Below are positions 1 through 8,028 of a stretch of 64,000 nucleotides of DNA, piece after piece. A program made the translations under genes and the position numbers. The notes under the pieces were generated by a model. The model worked only from the letters and a program-made list of their open reading frames with translations. It searched no databases and was not told where the DNA came from. The stretch lies in the NCBI RefSeq assembly GCF_900105125.1, contig NZ_LT629750.1, positions 5,607,001-5,671,000 on the forward strand, read 5' to 3'. The stretch is from Bradyrhizobium canariense. Its GTDB lineage: Bacteria > Pseudomonadota > Alphaproteobacteria > Rhizobiales > Xanthobacteraceae. Within the stretch, counting starts at the first letter, position 1, and each line of letters starts with the position of its first letter.

Positions 1-109
1 GCGCCTTCAACGTGATTTGCCTGGTCCAGTCTCGTTTGCAAAAACATATTGCTGTCCGCCTGACTCAAATCATCTCTACAAACTGCGCTGTCCCGTCCCT
101 CAGAGGGGC

Positions 110-665
110 GTTGGCCATCGTCACGAACGTTGGGATGGGATGCGGTAGACGCGGCAGCGTCGTCGCGCGAGGGGGATCGCAGGGCGGGTCTTTGATCCGT
201 GAGCGATCAACGCGCGTGGACGAGCGGCGCAGGCGCGGACGGCAAAACCGTGTGGTCCTGGCACCCGTTGCTGGTGCTAAATCGGCGGAGGTTGGCTCGG
301 CCCAACCGGGCGCGGACTAAATCCTGATCCGCCGGTGACGGTGACAAGACGAATTCGTCGCCGGGGAGAGCACGGCATAAGCCGTTAAAACCATCGCGTG
401 CGGGAATGCCGGGTGTTCCGGTGCGACCGTGGTGATTAACTCGTGTGTTTTCTACCTTTACACACGAGGCTGCGGGTGCAGTGGGCACCCGGCATTCCCC
501 ACGCCCTCGCTTTCACGGGCGAACGATCCTGCAAGACTCGGGCGGAACCCGCTGCGAGACCGCGAAGGTGTGTTTGCAAACGAAACGCCCTGCTTCAGGA
601 CGTGGTGCTCCCGACAACGTGATACCGCTGACGAAAAGGCAGCGTTCGATTTGGTACTTGCCCTT
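110..665. repeat. Non-coding, probably dispersed intergenic element
   Basis: This stretch holds no convincing gene: the short open frames on both strands lack ribosome sites and look compositionally random. It has structured parts, including a 7-bp inverted repeat (441-447 with 461-467) and a second one (GGGTGC at 474-479 with GCACCC at 485-490). From memory, very similar phrases (a cassette of about 500 bp ending in a 'gggtgca..gcaccc' hairpin) recur in intergenic regions of Bradyrhizobium-type genomes, so I call it a degenerate dispersed repeat. That recollection cannot be verified here. Bases 1-109 show nothing I recognise. Confidence 0.5.
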
Positions 666-735
666 TCAATCCAGTAATTCCTGTCCAATATAGCGGTCAG
701 GGATAGCCCGGCCGTTGGCCGTGGATCCGGCTGAG

Positions 736-824
736 GTGATGTAAGTCACTGAACAAAAAGAGAAAAATTGTCGCCTCCGTGAGGCGCGACCCGCTTTCTT
801 CGCCCCCTTGGTGAATGTCACCAA
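736..824. promoter_or_regulatory. Three inverted repeats upstream of ispG
   Basis: Three dyads lie in the 110 bases before ispG. The first is GTGA-N6-TCAC at 736-749, the same spacing as CRP/FNR-family sites. The second is CGCCTC-CGT-GAGGCG at 772-786. The third is TTGGTGA-ATG-TCACCAA at 808-824, ending 20 bases before the ATG. No clear -35/-10 pair was found. The first and third share GTGA/TCAC arms and could bind a regulator, or could form hairpins in the leader. The function is inferred only. Confidence 0.35.
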
Positions 825-844
825 AACCTGATATTTGAGAGCCC

Positions 845-2137
845 ATGAACAAGATCGAAAAGCCACCGCAAGACGATGTCGCCGGCCCCAGCGCGCGGCA
901 TAAAACCACCCAGGTCATGGTCGGCAATGTCGCCGTGGGCGGCGGCGCGCCGATTGTCGTGCAGTCGATGACCAACACCGACACGGCCGATATCGACGGC
1001 ACGGTAGCGCAGATCGCGGCACTGGCCCGCGCGGGTTCGGAATTGGTGCGCATCACGGTTGACCGCGATGAAGCTGCGGCCGCGGTGCCGCATATCCGTG
1101 ACGGCCTGCGCAAGCGTGGCATCACCACGCCCTTGATCGGCGATTTCCATTATATCGGCCACAAGCTGCTGACGGATTATCCGGCCTGCGCCGAGGCGCT
1201 CGACAAATACCGCATCAATCCCGGCAATGTCGGCTTCAAGAACAAGCGCGACACGCAATTTGCCGACATCATCGAGATCGCGAACAAGAACGACAAGCCG
1301 GTGCGCATCGGCGCCAACTGGGGCTCGCTCGATCAGGAATTGCTGACCAAGCTGATGGACGAGAACACGGCCTCGCCGAATCCGCGCGATGCACGCGCGG
1401 TGACCCGCGAAGCCATGGTGCAGTCGGCGCTGTTGTCCGCCGCCCGGGCCCAAGAGCTCGGCATGCCGAAAAACAAGATGATCCTGTCGGCCAAGGTCTC
1501 GGCCGTGCAGGATCTGATCGCGGTCTATCAGGACCTCGCCGCGCGTTCGGACTACGCGATCCATCTCGGTCTCACCGAAGCCGGCATGGGATCGAAGGGC
1601 ATCGTGGCGTCGTCGGCCGCGCTCGGCATCCTGTTGCAGGACGGCATTGGCGACACCATCCGGATTTCACTGACCCCCGAGCCCGGCGGCGATCGCACGC
1701 TCGAGGTCCAGGTCGCGCAGGAATTGCTGCAGACCATGGGCTTCCGCACCTTCGTGCCGCTGGTTGCGGCATGCCCGGGCTGCGGTCGCACCACCTCGAC
1801 CACGTTCCAGGAATTGGCGCGCAGCATCCAGGATTTCATCCGTGACGAGATGCCGGGCTGGAAAACGCTGTATCCCGGCGTCGAGGAACTCAACGTCGCG
1901 GTGATGGGCTGCATCGTCAACGGCCCCGGCGAATCCAAGCACGCCAATATCGGCATCTCGCTGCCCGGCACCGGCGAAGCGCCGGCCGCGCCCGTGTTCG
2001 TCGACGGCAAGAAATTCCGCACCTTGCGCGGTCCGGGCATTGCCGCCGACTTCAAGGCGCTGGTGATCGATTATATCGACCAGCGCTATGGCGCTGCCAG
2101 CAAGACGCCCGCAGCGGCGGTGACGGCGGCGGAGTAA
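845..2137 (+). CDS. ispG: 4-hydroxy-3-methylbut-2-enyl diphosphate synthase (flavodoxin)
   Basis: IspG (GcpE) catalyses the penultimate step of the non-mevalonate isoprenoid pathway, converting methylerythritol cyclodiphosphate to HMBPP with a [4Fe-4S] cluster in the cytoplasm. The 430-residue product has the N-terminal TIM-barrel signature ([10 protein letters not shown] and VQSMTNTDT near residues 20-45). It has the C-terminal cluster ligands C310 and C313 (CPGCGRT) and C356 (GCIVNGPGE), followed by the conserved glutamate. Its length is normal for the alphaproteobacterial form. The ATG at 845 precedes the conserved core directly. It stands alone, with three inverted repeats upstream and a palindromic repeat downstream. 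Confidence 0.97.
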   Translation: MNKIEKPPQDDVAGPSARHKTTQVMVGNVAVGGGAPIVVQSMTNTDTADIDGTVAQIAALARAGSELVRITVDRDEAAAAVPHIRDGLRKRGITTPLIGDFHYIGHKLLTDYPACAEALDKYRINPGNVGFKNKRDTQFADIIEIANKNDKPVRIGANWGSLDQELLTKLMDENTASPNPRDARAVTREAMVQSALLSAARAQELGMPKNKMILSAKVSAVQDLIAVYQDLAARSDYAIHLGLTEAGMGSKGIVASSAALGILLQDGIGDTIRISLTPEPGGDRTLEVQVAQELLQTMGFRTFVPLVAACPGCGRTTSTTFQELARSIQDFIRDEMPGWKTLYPGVEELNVAVMGCIVNGPGESKHANIGISLPGTGEAPAAPVFVDGKKFRTLRGPGIAADFKALVIDYIDQRYGAASKTPAAAVTAAE

Positions 2138-2150
2138 GCTTTCTCCATCT

Positions 2151-2272
2151 GTCGTTCCCGCGAAAGCGGGAACCCATAACCGCAGGTCTCCGTGGTTATG
2201 CTGGGCGGTGGCTCCAGTTTCCCCAACAGCATACTCTTGTGGTTATGAGTCCCGGCGTGCGCCGGGACGACA
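2151..2272. repeat. Palindromic intergenic repeat (GTCCCGGC/GCCGGGAC family)
   Basis: The unit contains a GAAA-looped 8-bp hairpin at 2154-2173, an inner inverted pair CATAACC/GGTTATG (175-181 and 194-200 of the 2 kb) and a closing hairpin GTCCCGGC-GTGC-GCCGGGAC at 2249-2268. The same architecture is seen at 18685-18822 and 55098-55220. It follows ispG and could help end its transcript, although there is no U-tract. Confidence 0.75.
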
Positions 2273-2283
2273 AAACGGCTGGA

Positions 2284-2311
2284 TTGCGCTTCGCGTGGCG
2301 CAGGCTACGAT
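2284..2311 (+). promoter_or_regulatory. Possible promoter of the TauD-type dioxygenase gene
   Basis: TTGCGC at 2284-2289 and TACGAT at 2306-2311 are separated by 16 bases. This is a moderate match to a housekeeping promoter, ending 33 bases before the start codon at 2345. Confidence 0.3.
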
Positions 2312-2344
2312 GCTCTCAATCAACAAGGATTGGGAGAACCGTTC

Positions 2345-3241
2345 ATGAGCTCGCTGTCCGGCAAGCAGGGACCCCGCTATCGGCATCAGACCGATGACGC
2401 CGAGCCTTATGAGACCATCGCGGTCGAAAAGCTGACTCCGATCATTGGCGCCGAGATATCGGGCGTCGATATTGGCAGACTGGTTTCGGACGATGCGCGT
2501 TCGAACCGCCAGATGAACGAGATCCATCGCGCGCTGGCCGAAAATCTCGTGATCTTCTTTCGCGACCAGCACATCACGCCGCAGCAACACCTCGCTTTCG
2601 GCCGCCAGTTCGGCGAGCTACATATCCATCCCGCTGCCCCGCATGAGGGCGATGATCCCGCGTTGATGAAGATTTATGCCGACAAGGATTCGCCGCGCGC
2701 CAATGGCGAGGGCTGGCACACCGATGTGTCCTGCGACGTCGAGCCGCCGATGGGCTCGATCCTCTACATCCGGCAGTGCCCGCCGCGGGGTGGCGACACG
2801 CTGTTTGCCAACATGTATGCGGCTTACGAGGCGCTGTCGGACCGGATGAAGGCCTATCTCGATGGGCTCACCGCGCTGCATGACGGGGAATCGACCTATC
2901 GCGGGCTTTACGCCAATTATGGCGTCGCCGACCGGCCGGCCTATCCCAGCGCCGAACATCCTGTCGTGCGCACCCATCCGGTGACGGGCAAGAAGGCGCT
3001 CTACGTCAACAGAGGTTTCACCCGCCACATCATCGGTATACCCAGAGACGAGAGCGACGCCATGCTGGCCTATCTTTATCAGCATGCCGAGAACCCGCTG
3101 TTCCAGTGCCGTTTCCGCTGGACCGAAAACGCCATTGCGTTCTGGGACAATCGCTGCGCCCAGCATCGCGCAATGTGGGACTACTGGCCGCACACCCGCG
3201 CCGGCACCCGCGTCACCGTGAAGGGCGAGCGGCCGGTATGA
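2345..3241 (+). CDS. TauD/TfdA-family Fe(II)/2-oxoglutarate dioxygenase
   Basis: A 298-residue member of the TauD/TfdA family, non-haem iron enzymes that oxidise a substrate with 2-oxoglutarate and O2. The HxD iron ligands are H125 and D127 (WHTDVS), the distal histidine is H274 (CAQHRAMWD) and the 2-oxoglutarate arginine is R289. I chose the ATG at 2345 because GGGAGA sits 8 bases upstream; a TTG at 2330 is in frame. Family members act on taurine, 2,4-D, alkyl sulfates, carnitine precursors or amino-acid derivatives, and the substrate cannot be read here. It converges on an ABC importer operon and may process what that system imports. Confidence 0.88.
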   Translation: MSSLSGKQGPRYRHQTDDAEPYETIAVEKLTPIIGAEISGVDIGRLVSDDARSNRQMNEIHRALAENLVIFFRDQHITPQQHLAFGRQFGELHIHPAAPHEGDDPALMKIYADKDSPRANGEGWHTDVSCDVEPPMGSILYIRQCPPRGGDTLFANMYAAYEALSDRMKAYLDGLTALHDGESTYRGLYANYGVADRPAYPSAEHPVVRTHPVTGKKALYVNRGFTRHIIGIPRDESDAMLAYLYQHAENPLFQCRFRWTENAIAFWDNRCAQHRAMWDYWPHTRAGTRVTVKGERPV

Positions 3242-3262
3242 AAACGTTCGATATGAGACTGT

Positions 3263-4090
3263 TCAGCCGCCCTTGACCGCGCCGGCGGTCAGTCCGGCCA
3301 CGATCTGGCGTTGCGCGAAAATGGTCAACAGCAGCACGGGCAGTGTGACGATCAGCGCTGCCGCTGCGAGCGGTCCCCAGCTCAGCTGGTCGAACGAGAT
3401 CATGTTGTAGACCGCGACCGGAAGCGTGCGCGTCTCGCGTCCAGCGAGCACGATGCCAAAGACAAAGTTGTTCCAGGAGAAGATCACGGCGAGGATGAAG
3501 GCGACCGCGATGCCCGGCCGCGCGATCGGCAGGGCGACGTAGCGGAATATCTGCCAGCGATTGGCGCCGTCGATCAGGGCGGACTCCTCCAGCTCCATCG
3601 GCGTCGTCTCGAAATAGCCGATCATGATCCAGATCACGATCGGCACGGTGACGACCAGATGGATGATGATCTGTGGCCACAGCGTGCCGAGCAGGCCGAG
3701 CCACTGGAACAGAAGAAACAATGGAATGAGATAGGACAGGCCGGGCGTGATGCGGGCGATCAGGATCACGATCGCGGCCTTGTGCGCCCGCATGCGCGCC
3801 ATACCGTAGCCGGCGGGCACGCCGACCAGCAGCGCAAAGGAGGTCGCAGCGCCCGTGACGATCAGGCTGTTCATGAAGTAAGTCGAGAATCGGTTGGAAG
3901 CCAGCACCGCGGCGTAGTTGCCCCAGTTGAAATGCTCGGGGATGAAGATCGGCGGATACGACGCGTTGTCGACCTCGAACTTTACCGACAATGACAGCAT
4001 CCAGAGGAAAAACAGCACCGCCGGTGACACGATGACCAGGAGCGCGAAGGCGAGACCGGCCCGGCCGAGCAACCGCCGCAACGGAGTCAT
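3263..4090 (-). CDS. ABC sugar-type permease, MalG/UgpE-like
   Basis: Inner-membrane permease of a CUT1-type importer, 275 residues with about six hydrophobic segments. The cytoplasmic EAA loop (MELEESALIDGANRWQIF) contacts the ATPase. The start at 4090 was chosen because GGAGG lies six bases upstream on the minus strand; an in-frame ATG at 4114 would start inside the preceding gene. The start overlaps the stop of the upstream permease in an ATGA tetranucleotide, so the two are translationally coupled. No ATP-binding subunit is encoded next to it. Confidence 0.92.
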   Translation of the reverse strand: MTPLRRLLGRAGLAFALLVIVSPAVLFFLWMLSLSVKFEVDNASYPPIFIPEHFNWGNYAAVLASNRFSTYFMNSLIVTGAATSFALLVGVPAGYGMARMRAHKAAIVILIARITPGLSYLIPLFLLFQWLGLLGTLWPQIIIHLVVTVPIVIWIMIGYFETTPMELEESALIDGANRWQIFRYVALPIARPGIAVAFILAVIFSWNNFVFGIVLAGRETRTLPVAVYNMISFDQLSWGPLAAAALIVTLPVLLLTIFAQRQIVAGLTAGAVKGG

Positions 4091-5031
4091 GTGCTGCCTC
4101 CGGTGTCGTTCCAATGCGTCGTTTGGCGCAGGCGAAGCAGGGCACCCGCGAGGGCGACGATGAGCGCAAAGAACACCACGACGATCGCGGATGCGTAGCC
4201 GACGTCGTAGTAAACGAAGGCGACACTGTAGAGGTAGAGATTGATGGTTTCGGAGGCGGTTCCGGGACCGCCCTGCGTAATGGCGAAGATGATGTCGAAA
4301 CTTTTTACCGCATCGATCATGCGGATCATGCCTGCGATGAACAGGAACGGCATGATCAGCGGCAGCGAGATGTAGCGGAACGTTTGCCAGCGGGTTGCGC
4401 CGTCGATCTGCGCGCTCTCGTAAGGCTCAGCCGGGATCGCGGCCAGACCGCCGAGCACGATCAGCATCACCAGCGGCGTCCATTGCCACGTCTCGACCAG
4501 CACCAGTGAGGGGATCACGGTCGCCGGGTGAAACACCCAGAGCTGCGGCGGCAGGCCAATGAGCGACAACAGGTAGTTCAGAATGCCCAATTGCGGGTGG
4601 AACATCATCGTCCAGACCAGCGCGATGGCGACCGGGGTCGCCATCATCGGCAGAATGAACAGGCCGCGCAGGAAGCCGCGCATCGGAAATTTGGCGTGAA
4701 ACACCACTGCGGAGAGCGTGCCGAGCACGAGCGGAAACGCCACCGACAGCGCGGTGTAGATCAGCGTGTGTTCGATCGATTCGACGAAACGCGTATCGCT
4801 CGGCAGCCGGATGTAATTGGCGAGGCCGACGAAGGTCGGCGGCGAGCCGACCTTCCATTCGTGCAGGCTCATCCAGATCGTGTAGGCCCATGGGAAGATG
4901 ATGACGCCGAGAACGACCGTCAGCGCGGGGGCGATGAACGGCCAATAAGACGGCGCCTCCCACCCGCGCAGGTCGTGTGCCTCGGCCTCCGATCGAGCCG
5001 GGGCCCGTGCTGCCGCGCTTGCCTCGCTCAC
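4087..5031 (-). CDS. ABC sugar-type permease, MalF/UgpA-like
   Basis: Partner permease of 314 residues. It has a hydrophilic N-terminus, about six membrane segments and an EAA motif (IPAEPYESAQIDGATRW) typical of CUT1 carbohydrate and polyol importers. It starts with GTG at 5031, overlapping the stop of the binding-protein gene by four bases (GTGA), and itself overlaps the next permease by four bases. The order binding protein, MalF-type, MalG-type is standard. The usual MsmK/UgpC-like ATPase that would complete the operon is missing from the window. Confidence 0.92.
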   Translation of the reverse strand: MSEASAAARAPARSEAEAHDLRGWEAPSYWPFIAPALTVVLGVIIFPWAYTIWMSLHEWKVGSPPTFVGLANYIRLPSDTRFVESIEHTLIYTALSVAFPLVLGTLSAVVFHAKFPMRGFLRGLFILPMMATPVAIALVWTMMFHPQLGILNYLLSLIGLPPQLWVFHPATVIPSLVLVETWQWTPLVMLIVLGGLAAIPAEPYESAQIDGATRWQTFRYISLPLIMPFLFIAGMIRMIDAVKSFDIIFAITQGGPGTASETINLYLYSVAFVYYDVGYASAIVVVFFALIVALAGALLRLRQTTHWNDTGGST

Positions 5032-6350
5032 GCCTTTTCGCTGCGCTCCAGGATCGGCCGAAACTGATCGTTCGCTTTCTTCAGCTCAGTAGCCGGGTCA
5101 GCTCCCGACAGGGTTGCGGTCAGTGCCGAGCCGACGATGTCGCGGAATTCCGCGACCGGAACAATGACGGGAAGACCGAGCTTGCTGATCTTGGCCGAGG
5201 CGACCACCGCGTCCAGCCATTCCTGGGTCTTGACGCCCTTGCGCACGGTCTCGTCATTGAGGATCGAATTGCGGAACGGAACGCCGCCGCCGCTTTGCAG
5301 CAGCCGCGCGCCCATGGTCTTGGAAACCGCCCATTGGCAGTAGAGATAGGCGGCCTCCTTTTTGGTGCTGGCCTGCGCAATGCCGATGCCGTCGCCATAG
5401 GTGGATGAATATTGCCCCTTGGGTCCGGCCGGCACCAGCGCATAGCCGATCTTGCCGACGACGCGAGAGGCGTTGGGATCCTCGATCGGCGGCGCCCAGC
5501 CGTCGGCGTCGATCCACATCGCCGCCCGCCCCTGTGTCAGCGAAGCCATCGACTCCATCCAGTTGAAGCCGGCGACACCCGGAGGCGCCGACTTCATCAG
5601 GCGCTGATACATTTTGGTGGCTTCGATTGCCTCGGGTCCATCGGTGAGGATGTTGCCCTTGTCGTCGAGAAATTCGCCGCCATAGTTGAGGAAGAAATTG
5701 GTCCACAGCGCCATGTTGGCGTTGCGCAGGCCGCGGCCGGTGAAGCCGTAAATGCCGTTGGCGGGATCGTTGAGTTTCTCGGCGGCGGCGAGCATCTCAT
5801 CGAAGGTCTTGGGCAGCTCGACGCCCTTCTTGGCGAACAGCTCCTTGTTCCAGTACAGAATAAAGTAGTCGACGGACCAGGGAAGTGAATGCATCTCACC
5901 CTTGTCGTTCTGAGCGAATTTCAGGCCGCCGGCTGAAAAATCGTTCACCGTCAGGTCGGGCGTGGTCATGGCGGGATCGTTCATGAAGCCGGTCAGGTCC
6001 GCGAGCCAGCCGGCCTTGTCGAATTGCCGCTTCTGCACGTGATAGCTGAGGTGAATGACGTCGAAGCTCGGCTTGCCGGAGGTAAGTTCGATCACCGCCT
6101 TCTGGCGCTGCTGCTGTTCCGGAATGATTTCCGATTCGACCTTGATGCCGGTGAGACCGGTGAATTCGGAGGCATGTTTCTGCAGCAGTTCGCCGCGCGG
6201 CCCTTTGACCAGGTTCGCCTCGAGCGTGGTACCGGCGTATTTTTTCCACTGCACGTCGGCCGCGTAGCTACGCGATCCCGTCAGGCCGAACAGGCCGGCT
6301 GCGGCCGTACTGGCAAGAACGGTGCGGCGAGAAACGAGGTTCTTCGTCAT
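5028..6350 (-). CDS. Extracellular solute-binding protein (family 1), Tat-exported
   Basis: Periplasmic substrate-binding subunit of the CUT1-type importer, 440 residues. The N-terminus carries a twin-arginine signal (SRRTVLAS near residues 7-14) followed by a hydrophobic stretch and a probable cleavage site after SRSYA. The mature part resembles MalE/UgpB-type proteins (for example IYGFTGRG and LTQGRAAMWIDADGW). It heads the three-gene operon and is transcribed divergently from the Rieske oxygenase gene across a 190-bp shared control region. The substrate is unknown; the oxygenases on both sides suggest it need not be a simple sugar. Confidence 0.92.
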   Translation of the reverse strand: MTKNLVSRRTVLASTAAAGLFGLTGSRSYAADVQWKKYAGTTLEANLVKGPRGELLQKHASEFTGLTGIKVESEIIPEQQQRQKAVIELTSGKPSFDVIHLSYHVQKRQFDKAGWLADLTGFMNDPAMTTPDLTVNDFSAGGLKFAQNDKGEMHSLPWSVDYFILYWNKELFAKKGVELPKTFDEMLAAAEKLNDPANGIYGFTGRGLRNANMALWTNFFLNYGGEFLDDKGNILTDGPEAIEATKMYQRLMKSAPPGVAGFNWMESMASLTQGRAAMWIDADGWAPPIEDPNASRVVGKIGYALVPAGPKGQYSSTYGDGIGIAQASTKKEAAYLYCQWAVSKTMGARLLQSGGGVPFRNSILNDETVRKGVKTQEWLDAVVASAKISKLGLPVIVPVAEFRDIVGSALTATLSGADPATELKKANDQFRPILERSEKA

Positions 6351-6395
6351 TTTCGCTCCCTGGGGGTCGTATTATTTTGACGGAACACTAGCACC

Positions 6396-6411
6396 TGCGA
6401 GATTTCTCACA
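6396..6411. promoter_or_regulatory. Near-palindrome in the divergent control region
   Basis: TGCGAGATTTCTCACA is a dyad with GAGA/TCTC arms around TT and one mismatched pair outside. It lies between the divergent binding-protein gene and the Rieske oxygenase gene (6351-6540), where a shared operator would be expected. Function is inferred from position only. Confidence 0.3.
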
Positions 6412-6540
6412 ACCCAATCGTGATGGCACCCAGCGACGCATGTGGGCTGGAAGGGCACTCGGCGCGCAACATGCGTTGACGGGCGCTTTGCGCTGCGCCA
6501 AGCTTGGGCAAAAGCAAAAGAAAACCCCGGAGGAACGGCT

Positions 6541-7881
6541 ATGCTCCGCGCAGAAGACAATAAATTCCTGACCGAAAGCAGCGCGGGCACGCCCATGGGC
6601 GAGTTGCTGCGCCGGTTCTGGATGCCGGTCTTGCTGTCAGAGGAATTGCCGGAAGCCGACGGGCCGCCGAAGAAGATCGTCGTGATGGGCGAGGAGTTGC
6701 TGGCGTTTCGCGACTCCCGCGGCGTGGTCGGCGTCATCGATCAATATTGTCCGCACCGCGGCGCCAATCTCTGGCTCGGCCGCAACGAGGAATGCGGCAT
6801 CCGCTGCGTCTACCATGGCTGGAAATTCGATACCGACGGCCGCTGCGTCGACATGCCGACATCGTATCCCGATCTCAACGCGAAAGACCTGATCCGCATC
6901 AAATCCTATCCGGTGCGCGAATGGGGCGACATGATCTGGGCCTATATGGGACCGGCAGACGCGGTTCCCGAATTGCCCGCGCTGGAAATGGCGCTGGTGC
7001 CGGCCTCGCACCGCTACGTCACCAAGAAATGGCAGGACTGCAATTGGGTGCAGGCGCTGGAAGGCTCGATCGACACCGCGCATTTCACCTTCGCGCATCT
7101 CTCCTTCGAAAAGGAAGAGAGCGAAATCCTCGACATCAAGAAGCACTTCGTCAATCCGCTGACGCGGGTCGCGACCGACCACATGCGCTGGATCGCCGAA
7201 GACCCGCGTCCGGTGATCAAGATCAGTCCGCACGCGGCCGGCCTGACGGTCGCCGGCGGGCGGCTCACCGGAACTGACGACATCTACTGGCGCATCGCCC
7301 AGTTCCTGATGCCGGTTCATGCCTATGCGCCGAGTTCGATGCCCGGCGAGAATATTTTCGGCCAGAGCTTTGTTCCGGTGACCGATACCAATTGCTGGAT
7401 CTACACCTATGCGTGGAATCCGGAGCGTCCGCTGACGCTCGCCGAGCGCGACGGTTACAACCGTGGTAACGGCGTGATGTCGGTGGTCGATGAGAATTAC
7501 GTGCCCTTGCGCAACAAGGGCAACGACTATCTGATCGATCGCAAATTGCAGAAGACCAACAGCTATACTGGTATCAAGGGCGTGTCCGAACAGGACGCGG
7601 CCGTGCAGGACAGCCAGGGCCCGATTGCCGATCGCACCCGCGAACATCTCGGTCCGACCGATCTGGGCATCCTGCATTTCCGCAAACTGGTGATGGATGC
7701 GGCCCGCGCGCTGCAGCGGGGCGAGACGCCGCCGCATCTCAAACATCAGGACCGCTACACCGTGCGTTCCGGCGCCTGCGTGACCAGCAAAGCCAAGGAT
7801 CTGCCCGCGGTCATGCTTGAGCGCTTTGGCGATGAGGCGGGCTATGTCGGGCGGCCCGACCGGAACGCCGCGGCGGAGTAA
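6541..7881 (+). CDS. Rieske non-haem iron oxygenase, phthalate 4,5-dioxygenase type
   Basis: Oxygenase alpha subunit of 446 residues. The Rieske [2Fe-2S] ligands are C70-x-H72 and C89-x2-H92 (QYCPHRG, CVYHGWK). The mononuclear iron site is D178, H181 and H186 (GSIDTAHFTFAH). It resembles phthalate dioxygenase-type oxygenases, which attack an aromatic ring or O-alkyl group using electrons from a separate reductase. No reductase or ferredoxin gene is in the window. I start it at 6541 because GGAGGA lies about seven bases upstream; an open frame to 6442 has no such site. It is divergent from the ABC binding-protein gene. Confidence 0.93.
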   Translation: MLRAEDNKFLTESSAGTPMGELLRRFWMPVLLSEELPEADGPPKKIVVMGEELLAFRDSRGVVGVIDQYCPHRGANLWLGRNEECGIRCVYHGWKFDTDGRCVDMPTSYPDLNAKDLIRIKSYPVREWGDMIWAYMGPADAVPELPALEMALVPASHRYVTKKWQDCNWVQALEGSIDTAHFTFAHLSFEKEESEILDIKKHFVNPLTRVATDHMRWIAEDPRPVIKISPHAAGLTVAGGRLTGTDDIYWRIAQFLMPVHAYAPSSMPGENIFGQSFVPVTDTNCWIYTYAWNPERPLTLAERDGYNRGNGVMSVVDENYVPLRNKGNDYLIDRKLQKTNSYTGIKGVSEQDAAVQDSQGPIADRTREHLGPTDLGILHFRKLVMDAARALQRGETPPHLKHQDRYTVRSGACVTSKAKDLPAVMLERFGDEAGYVGRPDRNAAAE

Positions 7882-7890
7882 TAATCTCCG

Positions 7891-8005
7891 TCATTGCGAG
7901 CCAACGGGTCGCGCGAATGCGCGCCCGATGACAGGCTCCGCGAAGCAATCCAGATTTGTGGCCGGCGGGCTCTGGATTGCTTCGTCGCTTTGCTCCTCGC
8001 AATGA
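7891..8005. repeat. Palindromic intergenic repeat (TCATTGCGAG family)
   Basis: The outer arms are TCATTGCGAG (7891-7900) and CTCGCAATGA (7996-8005). Inner arms CGAAGCAATCCAG and CTGGATTGCTTCG also pair, so the whole stretch can fold into one long hairpin. It lies between the convergent Rieske oxygenase and antiporter genes. From memory this is a common intergenic repeat in several alphaproteobacteria. Confidence 0.85.
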
Positions 8006-8028
8006 TGAAGGCGAGGGCCGCGCCACTC

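Noticed and set aside
12..866. Several open frames of 60-140 codons in the first 850 bases
   Set aside because: None has a ribosome site or recognisable protein pattern, and they overlap each other on both strands across a structured non-coding element.
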